The notes: generated from the sequence alone by a model not told the origin. Positions 33,562-43,213 are shown, counted from the stretch's first letter. The stretch: 64,000 nucleotides of DNA from JAXMHB01 sp046346965 (GCA_046346965.1 JAXMHB010000004.1:1-64000), one strand, 5' to 3'. Translations and numbers: made by a program.

Positions 33562-36500
33562 GGCGCGTGGTCCTGCTACTCAGCCTGTTGCTGCTGGCGT
33601 GCTCCGCTCTGGCTGCCGCGCCGCTGACGGTGGATGCAGTGCGCTTTCGCAATTTCGGCATTGCCAGCGGACTGTCGCAGGTCACTTGCCGGGCGATTCT
33701 GCAGGACGATCAGGGCTTTGTCTGGATCGGCACGCAGGACGGGCTGAATCGCTTCGACGGCTACAACTTCAAGGTCTATTACCGCGATCGCAGCGATCCA
33801 GCCTCGCTGGCCGACAGCCATGTCACTGCGCTGGCCAAGGCGGACGGTGGCATCGTCTGGATCGGCACCATGGCCGGCGGCCTGAATCGTCTGGATACCG
33901 CGACCGATGCGATTCAGGTGTACCGACATCAGCCGGACAACCCGGGCTCGCTGGCTGCCGATGGCGTTACCGCACTGCTGCGTGATCGCGAGGGCCTGCT
34001 CTGGATCGCCACCGCCGATGGCAGCTTGCAGACGCTGGCAGAGGACTCCGATCACTTCGTGCGTCAGGGTCCGGTTGATGGCACGCTCGGGGTGATCCGC
34101 GCGATGGTGCAGACCGGTGACGGCCGTCTCTGGCTGGGCGGCAGCCGCGGGCTGTGGGTGCGCGGGCCAGAGGGTTTCCGCACGCTGGGCGACAGCGTCA
34201 GTGCGATCGGCGATATCCAGGCGCTGGCGGCGGCCGCCGATGGATCGCTGTGGGTAGGCACTACGCGCCAGGGACTGGTGCAACTGGCGGCTGACGGTAC
34301 GCTGCGTGCCCATTTGCGCGCAGATGGGGCGGATGGCGCTCTCCCGGACGATCAGATCCGCAGCCTGCTCAAGACGCGCAGTGGCGAACTCTGGGTTGGC
34401 ACGATGAACGGCATCGCGCTGCACCAGCCAGAGGACGGGCGCTTCCTGACCTGGAAGTACGACGCCGGAGATGCCGGCAGTCCGGCGGGCAGCCGCATCG
34501 CCGCACTGTACGAAGATCGCGAGGGCCTGATCTGGATCGGTTCATGGACCGGAGGCTTCAGCATCCACAATCCGGCGACGCGCGCGGTGCGCCTGATCCG
34601 AGCGCATGGTCGTGATCGCACCAGCCTGCCTGCCAGCCCGGTGCGCGCGCTGTGGCGCGATGCCGATCACAGCCTGTGGATGGGTGTGCTCGAAGGCGGG
34701 GGGCTGGTCCATTACGATCTGCAGAAGGGCGTGCTGCAGCGCTGGGTGCATGATCCCAACGATCCCAGTTCGCTGGGCAGCAATGTAGTCCAGGCGATCG
34801 CACGCACGCCGGATGGCGCGCTGTGGGTGGGGACGCAAGGAGCCGGGCTCTCGCGCATGCGCGCCGATGGCCGGGGCTTTGACCACTTTCGGCGCTCGGA
34901 AGGCGCCCCGAACAGCTTGCCCGACAACGTCATCCAGGTGCTGTACGTGGATCGACAAGGCCAGCTCTGGGTCGGCATGGAATCGGGCGGTTTGGCGCGC
35001 TGGCGCGGCGAGGGCCACGGCTTTGACAGCTATCGCAACGATCCCGATGACCCCAAGAGCCTGGGTGGCAACAGCGTGTACTCGATGGCGGAGACCCGCT
35101 CCGGCGAGTTCTGGATAGGCACCTTTGGCGCCGGTCTTGCGCGCATGGATCGACAGCACGGGCGCTTCGAGCACTTTCGCGAGGTGCCGGGACAGATCGA
35201 CTCGATCAGCCACAACTCGATATCGATGATCGTCGAGACCGCCGATGGCACGCTGTGGGTAGGCACACAGGGTGGCGGCCTGAACCGGATGTTGCGCGAT
35301 CCTGATGGCGGCGTGCGCTTTGCGGCCATCGGCAAGCGCGAAGGGCTGGGCGCCGACGCCATTGGCGTGCTGCTAGAGGATCGCCGCGGCAAACTGTGGA
35401 TAGGCACCACGGTCGGCGTCAACGCTTACGATCCGCGCACCGGCGAAGTGCAGAGCTTCAGCGCCAGTGACGGCATGGATCGCTCCGGCTATTTCATCGG
35501 CAGCGTGGCACCCGGATCGGACGGCGAGATCTACTTCGGTGGCCTGCGTGGCGTGCTCGCCTTCCACCCGGAACACTTGCCGCAGCGAACGCTGATGCCG
35601 GCGGTGCGCTACACCGAGCTGCGCTTCGACAATCAGCCGGTGGACGTGCGCAAGGCCAGCGCGGACGCGCCATTGCAACGGGCGCTGCACGCCAGCGACG
35701 AGGTGCGCGTCCCCTACGGCATCAGCGGCATTGCGGTGGACTACTCGGCACTCGACTTTGCCAACCCGGAGGGCGTGCGCTACAGCTACCGCCTCGACGG
35801 TTTTGATCGCGATTGGATCACCGGTGCGCGCCTGTCGCGCACGGCGGCCTACACCAATCTTTCGCCAGGGACGTACCAGCTGCGCACGCGGGCCCGCGAC
35901 GGCGAGGGCGGCGATTTCGGCCCGGAAAGCCTGCTGACGATCATCGTGCAGCCGGCCTGGTGGCGCACGCCGGCGGCGCTAGGCGTGTACGCGATCAGCG
36001 CGCTGCTCTTGGGCTGGCTTGCCTGGCAGCGCACGCGCCGGCGCTGGGACCGCGAGCATGCCGCGGCGGAGAGCATCCGCCGCAGCGAGGAACGCCTGAA
36101 ACTGGCGCTGTGGGGCAGTCGCGACGAGCTGTGGGATCTGGATTTGCGCACTGGGCGCATGCAGCGCGAGAACCAGTTGCCGATTCTCGGTGCACAACCC
36201 AGCGTGCAGTTCGAGTCGCGCGAGGCGTTTCTGCGGCAGGTGCATCCGGATGACCAACCCGCGGTGCTGGCGGCGCTGAATCGGCACATCCAGGGCCAGT
36301 CGGAGTTCTACGAGAACACCTACCGTATGCGCGCGCTCGATGGCCGCTGGTGCTGGGTGCTTTCGCGTGGTTTCGCGGTCGAACGCAGCGAGGAAGGGCG
36401 CGCGCTGCGCATGGTCGGCACCAGTCGCGATGTCAGCGCCAGCGCCGAGGCGGCGGATGCGCTTCGGCGCCTCAACGACGAACTCGAACATCGGGTGGAG

Positions 36501-37328
36501 GAGCGCACGCGGGCGCTGCGACTGTCCAATCGCGAGCTGCAGTTCACGCTGGAAGAGCTGAAGATGATGCAGAAGCAGTTGGTCGAGTCCGAGAAGATGG
36601 CGGCGCTTGGCGGGCTGGTGGCGGGGATTGCCCACGAGATCAACACGCCGCTCGGCATCGGCGTCACTGCAGCCTCGCATCTGGAAGACGAAACGCGCCG
36701 GCTGATGCAACTCTTCAGCGAGGGCAAGGTGACGCGCTCGACCATGGAGTCCTACCAGGCCGACGCGCTGCAGAGCTCCCAGCTGATTCTGTCCAACCTG
36801 CGGCGCGCGGGGCAGTTGATCAAGAGCTTCAAGCAGGTGGCCGTCGATCAGTCGAGCGAGCAGGCGCGCGAGGTGCATCTCAAGACCTACCTGGAAGAGA
36901 TCCTGGTCTCGCTCGGGCCGGCGCTGAAAAAGACGCGACACACGGTCAGCATCAAGTGTCCAGAGGATCTGCGCCTGTACACCTATCCGGGGGCGATCTC
37001 GCAGATCGTGGTCAATCTGGTGATGAACTCGCTGATCCACGCCTTCGAAGGCATCGACGAAGGCCACATCCAGATCCAGTGCGAGGGCTACGACGAGGAA
37101 TGGCTGCTGCTGTATCGCGACGACGGTGTCGGCATGAGCGACGAAGTCCGCCAGCGCGTGTTCGATCCCTTCTTCACCACCAAGCGTGGTCAGGGCGGCA
37201 GTGGTCTGGGGCTGCACGTGGTGTACAACCTGGTGACGCAGTTGCTGCGTGGCTCTCTCGACTGCGTCAGTGCGCCGGGGCAGGGCGTGGAGTTCCAGAT
37301 CCAGATGCCGCGGCGCGTCGTCGGCTGA
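33558..37328 (+). CDS. Giant sensor histidine kinase, paralogue of the upstream kinase, one PAS domain
   Basis: 1256 residues, start codon inside the stop of the previous kinase. Signal peptide MRRVVLLLSLLLLACSALAA, Reg_prop beta-propeller blades (WIGTQDGLNRFDGY repeated motifs) to about 700, Y_Y_Y domain (RYSYRLDGFDRDWITGARLS), membrane helix (TPAALGVYAISALLLGWLAW), one PAS domain (LWGSRDELWDLDLRTGRM), coiled coil, HisKA with His1026 in IAHEINTPLGIGV and HATPase_c (NLVMNSLIHAF, YRDDGVGMSDE, GGSGLGLHVV). Near-identity with the first kinase in the HisKA/HATPase region suggests an ancient tandem duplication, with the first kinase having gained or the second lost a PAS. Heterodimer formation is possible. 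Confidence 0.93.
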   Translation: MRRVVLLLSLLLLACSALAAAPLTVDAVRFRNFGIASGLSQVTCRAILQDDQGFVWIGTQDGLNRFDGYNFKVYYRDRSDPASLADSHVTALAKADGGIVWIGTMAGGLNRLDTATDAIQVYRHQPDNPGSLAADGVTALLRDREGLLWIATADGSLQTLAEDSDHFVRQGPVDGTLGVIRAMVQTGDGRLWLGGSRGLWVRGPEGFRTLGDSVSAIGDIQALAAAADGSLWVGTTRQGLVQLAADGTLRAHLRADGADGALPDDQIRSLLKTRSGELWVGTMNGIALHQPEDGRFLTWKYDAGDAGSPAGSRIAALYEDREGLIWIGSWTGGFSIHNPATRAVRLIRAHGRDRTSLPASPVRALWRDADHSLWMGVLEGGGLVHYDLQKGVLQRWVHDPNDPSSLGSNVVQAIARTPDGALWVGTQGAGLSRMRADGRGFDHFRRSEGAPNSLPDNVIQVLYVDRQGQLWVGMESGGLARWRGEGHGFDSYRNDPDDPKSLGGNSVYSMAETRSGEFWIGTFGAGLARMDRQHGRFEHFREVPGQIDSISHNSISMIVETADGTLWVGTQGGGLNRMLRDPDGGVRFAAIGKREGLGADAIGVLLEDRRGKLWIGTTVGVNAYDPRTGEVQSFSASDGMDRSGYFIGSVAPGSDGEIYFGGLRGVLAFHPEHLPQRTLMPAVRYTELRFDNQPVDVRKASADAPLQRALHASDEVRVPYGISGIAVDYSALDFANPEGVRYSYRLDGFDRDWITGARLSRTAAYTNLSPGTYQLRTRARDGEGGDFGPESLLTIIVQPAWWRTPAALGVYAISALLLGWLAWQRTRRRWDREHAAAESIRRSEERLKLALWGSRDELWDLDLRTGRMQRENQLPILGAQPSVQFESREAFLRQVHPDDQPAVLAALNRHIQGQSEFYENTYRMRALDGRWCWVLSRGFAVERSEEGRALRMVGTSRDVSASAEAADALRRLNDELEHRVEERTRALRLSNRELQFTLEELKMMQKQLVESEKMAALGGLVAGIAHEINTPLGIGVTAASHLEDETRRLMQLFSEGKVTRSTMESYQADALQSSQLILSNLRRAGQLIKSFKQVAVDQSSEQAREVHLKTYLEEILVSLGPALKKTRHTVSIKCPEDLRLYTYPGAISQIVVNLVMNSLIHAFEGIDEGHIQIQCEGYDEEWLLLYRDDGVGMSDEVRQRVFDPFFTTKRGQGGSGLGLHVVYNLVTQLLRGSLDCVSAPGQGVEFQIQMPRRVVG

Positions 37329-37337
37329 GCCCCTGCA

Positions 37338-38099
37338 CTAGTCGGGATCGCGCCTCAGCGCCTCGACCACCGCGCGCTCGAAGGCGCCAGGATCGCCGTG
37401 ACGCCATTGCAGCAGTTCGCTGCGCGTCCAACGATGGCGAATGGCGCCATCGGCCAGCAGCACGGCGGCGGTCAGCAAGGTCGGCGCAATCTCCAGTCCG
37501 TGAGTGGCCAGCAACACGGCGCAGCCCTCGCGCTCGCAGCGTTCGATCAGTTCCAGCTTGAGTTCGTGGCTGGAGATCGGGTCGAGTCCATTCATCACCT
37601 CATCCAGGATCAGTAGGGGCGGTCGACCCAGCAAGGCCATCAGAATCGCCATTTTCTGGCGGGTGCCGAGCGAGAGGCTGTCGATGCGATGATCGAGCCA
37701 GCGCGACGCGCCCAGGCGTTCCGCCAGCACCGGCACGTCCGTCGGCAGACTGGCCAGGCCGCGCGCCGCGGCAACCACGCCCAGAGCCTGACGGCCGCTG
37801 AGTGTGCCGGGCAGGCGCGTCGGATCGGGCGCGTAGCCGATTGCCGCGCGCGCCCGCAGCAGATCGTCCGCCAGCGCAACGCCCGCCACACGAATCTCGC
37901 CTGCGCTGTACGGCACCAGTCCGACCAGGGCGCGGATCAGGCTGGTCTTGCCGGAACCGTTCGGGCCGATCAGGCCCATTAGCTCGCCGCGCTGCAGTCG
38001 CAGGTCCACGCCGCGCAGCACGCTGCTGCTGCCGTAGCTCAACTGCAGTCGGTCCACGCGCAGCAAAGCGTGGGGTTCGGGCATCGCGATATCGGTCAT
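37338..38099 (-). CDS. ABC transporter ATP-binding protein
   Basis: 253 residues from ATG 38099; an upstream frame extension overlaps the permease. Walker A IGPNGSGKTSL (about 40), signature DSLSLGTRQKMAILM (LSxG-like LSLGTRQ), Walker B LLILDEVMNGLDP and H-loop LLATHGLEI. The signature reads LSLGTR rather than LSGGQ, as in some exporter ATPases. Together with the permease 8 bp upstream it forms an exporter of unknown substrate. The tail converges on the second sensor kinase. Confidence 0.9.
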   Translation of the reverse strand: MTDIAMPEPHALLRVDRLQLSYGSSSVLRGVDLRLQRGELMGLIGPNGSGKTSLIRALVGLVPYSAGEIRVAGVALADDLLRARAAIGYAPDPTRLPGTLSGRQALGVVAAARGLASLPTDVPVLAERLGASRWLDHRIDSLSLGTRQKMAILMALLGRPPLLILDEVMNGLDPISSHELKLELIERCEREGCAVLLATHGLEIAPTLLTAAVLLADGAIRHRWTRSELLQWRHGDPGAFERAVVEALRRDPD

Positions 38100-38107
38100 G
38101 GCAGAGC

Positions 38108-39214
38108 TCAGGGCAGGCGGCTGCCGCGTCGCCACAGCCACCAGCACAGGCCCAGCCACAGCGGTAACAGCAAGGGGAGAAAAACTTGGGTGGAGGCCAG
38201 CAGTCCGGCATAGTGGACCGGCAATTGCAGCCGAAAGCGGTGCGGCTGCGCGCGCGTGGCGTAAGCCAGCAGCAGTGCGTGCGCGATCAACATGGTCGCG
38301 GCCAGCGCCAGTGCAGTGGCGAGCGGCAGGGGAAGCCCGCAGGCGTGCGCGGCGACCAGCAGCGCGAGCGCGATCGCAGTGCTGCGGCGTGCCAGTTCCC
38401 GCCCGTAGGCCAGGAACAGTCGTCGCGGCGGCAGGGGCAGGGCGGCCAGCCAGGCGACGTCTGCCAGATAGCGCAAGCGCCAGTGGGCCACGAGATCGGT
38501 CCCGGCGCCGAAGGCCGTGAAGCCGAGCGCCACGCCCAGGATCAACCAGAGTCCGCTACCCATCGGGATCAGCAGCAGACCCAGGCCCAGCGCCCAACCT
38601 GTGCGCGGCAAGCGTCGCCACTGCGGTTCCAGCGCCAGACCCAGCACCGGCATTCCATGGGCCAGCGGGGGCACCACGCTGATCGCCGGCGGCGGACCGC
38701 GGCGCGCCGTGCGGCCGGCGCGCGGCTCGCCCCGGGTTGCCAGCCACAGCAGCGGCGGGCTGAGCAAGATTCCGATCAGCACGGCATTCAACCAGGGCGA
38801 ACCGGCGGGCAGTCGCCACGCCACCCAGGCCCACAGCAGCAGGGCAGCGGCGCTGCGCAGCGCGAGCACCAGCAGCGCCCGATGGCGCGCGGCGTGCCGG
38901 CGCACGGCGTTCGGTAGCGGTTGCGCCGCCAGCCAGTCGCTGCGCATCTTGCGGCGCTGCAGGCGATAGGCGCGCAATACCGGATAGGTCAGCGTGCCCA
39001 GCGCCATCAGTGCGGGCAGCAGCGCGGTGCTCCAGCGATTCCAGCGCAGTTCGGCGCCCAGCACCAGCTGCCAGCGGGCGTCGAGCACCCACAGCAGCAG
39101 CGCCAGGACCGCCGCCAACACCAGACTCAGAAACAAGGCTTCCGGCGCGCGCGCGCGCCACAGCGCCAGCTGGTTCTGGCGTTCGCATTGTTGCCACAGG
39201 GCATCCGCATTCAT
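38108..39214 (-). CDS. Membrane permease subunit of an ABC exporter (multi-TM, unknown substrate)
   Basis: 368 residues from ATG 39214; the longer frame (39385) is antisense of the PilZ gene. About eight to ten membrane helices, e.g. LFLSLVLAAVLALLLWVL, ALMALGTLTYPVLRAY, WALGLGLLLIPMGSGLWLIL and QVFLPLLLPLWLGLCWWLW. Arg-rich loops separate the helices. The role is inferred from the adjoining ATP-binding gene; no clear family domain is visible. Confidence 0.75.
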   Translation of the reverse strand: MNADALWQQCERQNQLALWRARAPEALFLSLVLAAVLALLLWVLDARWQLVLGAELRWNRWSTALLPALMALGTLTYPVLRAYRLQRRKMRSDWLAAQPLPNAVRRHAARHRALLVLALRSAAALLLWAWVAWRLPAGSPWLNAVLIGILLSPPLLWLATRGEPRAGRTARRGPPPAISVVPPLAHGMPVLGLALEPQWRRLPRTGWALGLGLLLIPMGSGLWLILGVALGFTAFGAGTDLVAHWRLRYLADVAWLAALPLPPRRLFLAYGRELARRSTAIALALLVAAHACGLPLPLATALALAATMLIAHALLLAYATRAQPHRFRLQLPVHYAGLLASTQVFLPLLLPLWLGLCWWLWRRGSRLP

Positions 39215-39255
39215 GCGGACGTGGACGAGGGGCGAGGCGAAAAGTTCCGCCTCGA

Positions 39256-39600
39256 CTACTGCACGGCCTCGGCGGCGCGCTCCACCCAGGCATCGAGCAC
39301 AGCCTGTTCGGCTTCCGAGATGTCGATGATCTTGCAGCCGGCCCAATGCGTGTGCTCGGTACGTGCAGCCTCCGACCACAGACACTGGATGCCCACCTCC
39401 AGCTTGTGCGGATTCTGCGTGGCGTCTCGCAGCTGGAACTGGACCTGATACAGATGATCTTCCGGCAGCGCATGCGTGCTGATCAGCATCATGCCGTCCA
39501 CCGACAGATTGCCGATCCGGCCCATCGTCTCGCCGGTCATGGCATTGGTCACCACGATGGATTCAGCCGCGCGCTTACGCACCGATCGACGGGCAACCAT
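39256..39600 (-). CDS. PilZ domain-containing protein
   Basis: 114 residues with a PilZ plan: RRSVRKRAAESIVVTNAMTGETMGRIGNLSVDGM contains the RxxxR-like basic start and the xNxSxxG-type turn (GNLSVDGM), and the barrel continues YQVQFQLRDATQNPHKLEVG and CLWSEAARTEHTHWAGCKI. PilZ proteins bind cyclic di-GMP. The spacing of the first Arg residues differs from the consensus RXXXR, so binding is likely but not certain. It starts 3 bp after the DUF1631 stop, forming an operon with it. Confidence 0.85.
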   Translation of the reverse strand: MVARRSVRKRAAESIVVTNAMTGETMGRIGNLSVDGMMLISTHALPEDHLYQVQFQLRDATQNPHKLEVGIQCLWSEAARTEHTHWAGCKIIDISEAEQAVLDAWVERAAEAVQ

Positions 39601-39603
39601 GGC

Positions 39604-42099
39604 TCAACCCTCCGCAATCGCAACGTTGGGGTCCGAGCCCTTGCCCAGGCCCACACCCTTGAACATGTTCATGATGCCCTTCCACGCGCGATCGATCAGG
39701 TTGTCGCTCTGTTCTTCGACCACTTTGGCGTTCCCACGGAGCAGATCGCGCGCCAACTGATCGATCATCCGCTCCTCGGCGCGAGCGCCACGGGCATTCA
39801 GAAACAGACAGCGACCGGTCACCGGGCTGAACCAGCACAGCTTGCGCCGCGCCTTCTCGCCCTGCTGATTGATCGTGAACTCGAACCAGGTGCCGAAGGG
39901 CATCTGCTTGATGCGATCGATCATTGCCTGTTCGCGGGGCCCGACCGGCAGTCGCTCGGACTTGCGCAGCGTCTGCAGGATCGAGCCGCCGCTCGGCGCG
40001 GCTGCGGCCTCGGGGTGTGCTTCCACCGGCGCTGGCGTCGGCCGTGCTTCCTCACCCAGGCGCGGTTTCTGCGCAATGATCTCGGTGATCGAATCAGCCG
40101 CTGCGGCGTGCGTGTGCGCTTGGTCGGACTCGATCAGTTTCGAGATGTCCTCCCAGGTCTTGCTGATCGCGCCCTCGTGAAAGCCCACTGCCGCGAGGCC
40201 TTCTTCCAGCGTCGGCCGCAGTTCATCCAGGCTGCGGCGCTGGGCCGCCGGTGCACGGCCGGGGACGAAGGCATCCACCAGTTGATCGACCAGCGTCAGC
40301 CGCTCGCGCGTCTTTGGACTCTCGATGCCCTGGCGCAGCAAGGCCAGCGCGATGGCGTCCGTCCAGGCGCTCTCCAGCAAGGTCTTGACCGCCGCCGGCG
40401 GCTCGCGCTCGAACATGCGCTGCTGCACCGACTCCTGCGCCGCCGCGCGCGCCAGTTCCAGCTTCTCGCGACCCTTGGCGGCCTCGACATGGCGGCGTTC
40501 GGCGACTTCGGCCTTTTTCTGCAGGCTGCCGATGTGGCGATTCAAGTCGTCGAACAGGCGATCGAAAACGCTGACGTCGTCGTCAAACTCCTTGATCACC
40601 CGGTCGACCACCATCTGCATTTTTTCGATGACCGGCCGATCCTGCTCCTCGTCCTCGATCCAGTACGCCGAGGTCTCGGCGATCGAGTTGAGCAACTGCC
40701 GCGCCGGATGGCTGCGGCGGGTGAAGAAGCTCTTGTCGCGCAGCGCGACCTTCAGCAGCGGCACCTGCAGGCGGCTCATCAGGCCGTGGCTCATGCTGTT
40801 CGGACGATAGTCGGCCAGCAGGTGGTCAAACAGGAAGCCGACCAGATCGATGGTGTCCGAGTCTTCCTCGCGCAGCCGCGGCGGCGCACCGTCCGACAGA
40901 CTGCGCAACTGATTCAACATGTCCTGCTTGATGTGGCCGATGCTGCGATTGACCCATTTGCCGCCGACCATCACCGGCGAGGCCGGCTGCGTCTGCAGCA
41001 CCGTCAGGACGGCTTGCAGGTCCTGAGTTTCCGCGAGCGGACGCGCGGGATCGGTACTGTGCTCGCCATGGCTGGCGTGCCGACGGCCGGCCAACAGCTC
41101 GCGCAGGGTCGAGAAAAACTGCGCATCGAGCGCGGTTTCGCCGCTGCGCGCGGCTGCAGGTCGCTGCGAGTCCGCCGAGCTGGCATCGAGCAGTTGCTGG
41201 AAAGCCTGTACCGCGGAAGCCTCCGCCGCCACTGCCGCAGGCGGGCGCTCGACCGGCGCTGTTTCAGCGGCACGCGCGCGCTCGGCAGCGGGCTGCGTTT
41301 CCGCGGCCGGCTCGGGGCTGGTGACTGGCGCGGAGGGCACCGGCGCCTCGGCGCTCGCCGGCGCCGATCGGCGTGCCAACTGCAGGCGCGGAAACACCCG
41401 GTGCTCGATCAGGTAGCGGTTGACGCCCTCGTACAAGGCCAGCGGGTCGGCGAACAGCGCGCGATCGGCGTGCCGATAGAGGAGCACGCGCTGGGTCACG
41501 ACCACATCGAACTTGCGCGCAGCGCTGCGCAGCGCCGCACACAACTTGTGCGGCCCCAGCGGCAGCTGTTCCAACTCGATCGGCGCACTGCCGGCGATCA
41601 CCCCGAAGCGATAGGACAAGAACTGCAATGGCGCACTTGCGCGGATCTCGGCCTTGGCCGCGATCTCCGACAGCGCCAGTTCTTCTTCCAGTTCCGCCGG
41701 GTCGACCAGGCTGAGCTCGCTCAGCTTGCCGGTCTTCTGCTTGACGACGTGCAGACTGTCGTCCTGAATCTGGCGATCGATCAACGCCAGCATGGTCCGC
41801 TGCAGCGCATCGCGGAAGCTCTGTTGGAAGTCGCCGCGGTGGCGGCGGAACTCGCGTAACCCTTCGAAGGAACGATTTTGCTCGTTGACGTTGGGCGCGC
41901 GCTCGGCCTGGCGAAACAGCTCGCGATCGAGCTCGTCGAGCGCTCGTGTCAGGCTGCCATCGATGCCCGGCCAGGCGAGCTGATAGACGCCCTCGAGCAG
42001 ACTGCGCACGCGCGGCGCAAGCGCGACCTGGGTCAGTTTCGCAAACGGCAGGAAATCCACCGCGGCACTGCCACCACGACTCATGAGCGCACCAGACAT
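39604..42099 (-). CDS. DUF1631 family protein
   Basis: 831 residues, cytoplasmic. The N-terminal region FLPFAKLTQVALAPRVRSLL and FRDALQRTMLALIDRQIQDD fits DUF1631, and the C-terminal part contains the family segment MPFGTWFEFTINQQGEKARR with KLCWFSPVTGRCLFLN, a PilZ-like strand set. A long Ala/Pro/Glu-rich low-complexity linker (about 240-330) separates the two. The gene is followed by a PilZ gene with 3 bp between, a pairing seen elsewhere and suggesting a cyclic-di-GMP-dependent function in motility or surface behaviour (inference). Confidence 0.88.
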   Translation of the reverse strand: MSGALMSRGGSAAVDFLPFAKLTQVALAPRVRSLLEGVYQLAWPGIDGSLTRALDELDRELFRQAERAPNVNEQNRSFEGLREFRRHRGDFQQSFRDALQRTMLALIDRQIQDDSLHVVKQKTGKLSELSLVDPAELEEELALSEIAAKAEIRASAPLQFLSYRFGVIAGSAPIELEQLPLGPHKLCAALRSAARKFDVVVTQRVLLYRHADRALFADPLALYEGVNRYLIEHRVFPRLQLARRSAPASAEAPVPSAPVTSPEPAAETQPAAERARAAETAPVERPPAAVAAEASAVQAFQQLLDASSADSQRPAAARSGETALDAQFFSTLRELLAGRRHASHGEHSTDPARPLAETQDLQAVLTVLQTQPASPVMVGGKWVNRSIGHIKQDMLNQLRSLSDGAPPRLREEDSDTIDLVGFLFDHLLADYRPNSMSHGLMSRLQVPLLKVALRDKSFFTRRSHPARQLLNSIAETSAYWIEDEEQDRPVIEKMQMVVDRVIKEFDDDVSVFDRLFDDLNRHIGSLQKKAEVAERRHVEAAKGREKLELARAAAQESVQQRMFEREPPAAVKTLLESAWTDAIALALLRQGIESPKTRERLTLVDQLVDAFVPGRAPAAQRRSLDELRPTLEEGLAAVGFHEGAISKTWEDISKLIESDQAHTHAAAADSITEIIAQKPRLGEEARPTPAPVEAHPEAAAAPSGGSILQTLRKSERLPVGPREQAMIDRIKQMPFGTWFEFTINQQGEKARRKLCWFSPVTGRCLFLNARGARAEERMIDQLARDLLRGNAKVVEEQSDNLIDRAWKGIMNMFKGVGLGKGSDPNVAIAEG

Positions 42100-42265
42100 C
42101 GCTTCGATGCGTTCGATTCTATGGGTTCATCCGGCTGCGGTCATGCACAACCGAGGCGATTGCGTGGGGTGAATGCGGATCGTTGAAAAATCGGCACATT
42201 TGCCGCTTGTCGGTAGATCGGCGCTTATGCACAATCAGCTCAGCAAATGCTCGGAGCGCGCCCGG

Positions 42266-42796
42266 ATGATCGATCCGGATGGCTACAGACCGAATGTGGG
42301 GATCGTACTGATGCACGACGACGGTCGTGTGTTCTGGGCACGCCGTGTCCGTCGTGATGGGTGGCAGTTTCCCCAGGGCGGCATGAACAGCGACGAGACG
42401 CCCGAAGAAGCCATGTACCGCGAGTTGAGCGAGGAGACCGGACTGGCGCCGCAGCACGTCGAAGTGCTGGCGGCAACGCCGGGCTGGTTGCGCTATCGCT
42501 TGCCGAGGCACTGCGTGCGTACCAATGTGCGCCCGGTCTGCATCGGCCAGAAGCAGGTGTGGTTCCTGCTCCGGCTGACAGCTGATGAGTGCAATGTGCG
42601 TCTGGACAGCAGCGAGCATCCGGAATTTGACCTGTGGCGCTGGGTCGACTTCTGGTATCCGCTCGATCATGTGGTGGCCTTCAAGCGAGCTGTCTACGAG
42701 CGGGCGCTGCGCCATCTCTCGCAAACTGCAAGCCGCCTGCACGAACTCCCGCGGCCACCGATGCTGGCCGAGGTCGCACGCAGCGCGCGCGGCTGA
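42266..42796 (+). CDS. rppH: RNA pyrophosphohydrolase (Nudix)
   Basis: 176 residues from ATG 42266, the canonical MIDPDGYRPNVGIVL start; the longer frame from 42173 is not supported. RppH removes pyrophosphate from 5'-triphosphorylated mRNA and so triggers decay. The Nudix box GGMNSDETPEEAMYRELSEE plus TGL is complete, with the metal-binding Glu residues, and WARRVRRDGWQFPQG precedes it as in E. coli RppH. The C-terminal YPLDHVVAFKRAVYERALRH is also typical. It is divergent from the DUF1631 gene. Confidence 0.95.
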   Translation: MIDPDGYRPNVGIVLMHDDGRVFWARRVRRDGWQFPQGGMNSDETPEEAMYRELSEETGLAPQHVEVLAATPGWLRYRLPRHCVRTNVRPVCIGQKQVWFLLRLTADECNVRLDSSEHPEFDLWRWVDFWYPLDHVVAFKRAVYERALRHLSQTASRLHELPRPPMLAEVARSARG

Positions 42797-42939
42797 GCAG
42801 GCCCGCGAAGTCGGATGTGCGGCCTACGCCCCGCGCTCGCTGTGAGCGCGGCCACGCTCGCAGCAATCCCTGATCCTCATCAAGCCACGCGCCCTCGCGG
42901 CGTGCTGGACTGTGCACGCTTAACGTGCCGCGATGGTGT

Positions 42940-42961
42940 AATTGACAACCATTCGCATTAC
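42940..42961. promoter_or_regulatory. Candidate Fur box upstream of bfd
   Basis: AATTGACAACCATTCGCATTAC contains, read on the minus strand, AATGCGAATGGTTGTCAATT, which resembles the Fur box GATAATGATAATCATTATC (several NAT triplets). It lies about 35 bp before the bfd start, where iron repression would be expected. Confidence 0.5.
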
Positions 42962-42994
42962 GATTAGGCTTCTCCCAGTCTCAGACTCTGGTGC

Positions 42995-43213
42995 ATGACG
43001 ATGTATATCTGCATGTGCAATGGCGTCAGTGAATCGGCAGTACGGCGCGCCGCGCAAGCGGGCATCCGAACGCTGGACGCCCTCACCGCAGCGACCGGCT
43101 GCGGCGCCGGCTGTGGTTGCTGTCTCGACGCCGCGGAACAGTTGCTGCTCGAATGCCAGCGGGCGCCGCTGGAGCGTGCGCCGCGCGCCAGCACAATGGG
43201 ACTTGCTGCCTGA
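42995..43213 (+). CDS. bfd: Bacterioferritin-associated ferredoxin
   Basis: 72 residues. Bfd passes electrons to bacterioferritin to release stored iron. The four [2Fe-2S] ligand cysteines are expected at Cys6 and Cys8 (YICMCNGVSE) and Cys40 and Cys43 in TGCGAGCGCC. The C-terminus extends a few residues beyond E. coli Bfd (Arg/Ala-rich). The start could be ATG 42995 or 43001 (MYICMC). The bacterioferritin gene follows 82 bp downstream, and a Fur-like site precedes it. Confidence 0.93.
   Translation: MTMYICMCNGVSESAVRRAAQAGIRTLDALTAATGCGAGCGCCLDAAEQLLLECQRAPLERAPRASTMGLAA

Noticed and set aside
39010..41859. 949-codon plus-strand frame opposite DUF1631
   Set aside because: Antisense of the DUF1631, PilZ and permease genes; no motif and atypical composition.
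42831..42851. Hairpin CCGCGCTC/GAGCGCGG after rppH
   Set aside because: Short stem without a U-tract; not enough to call a terminator.
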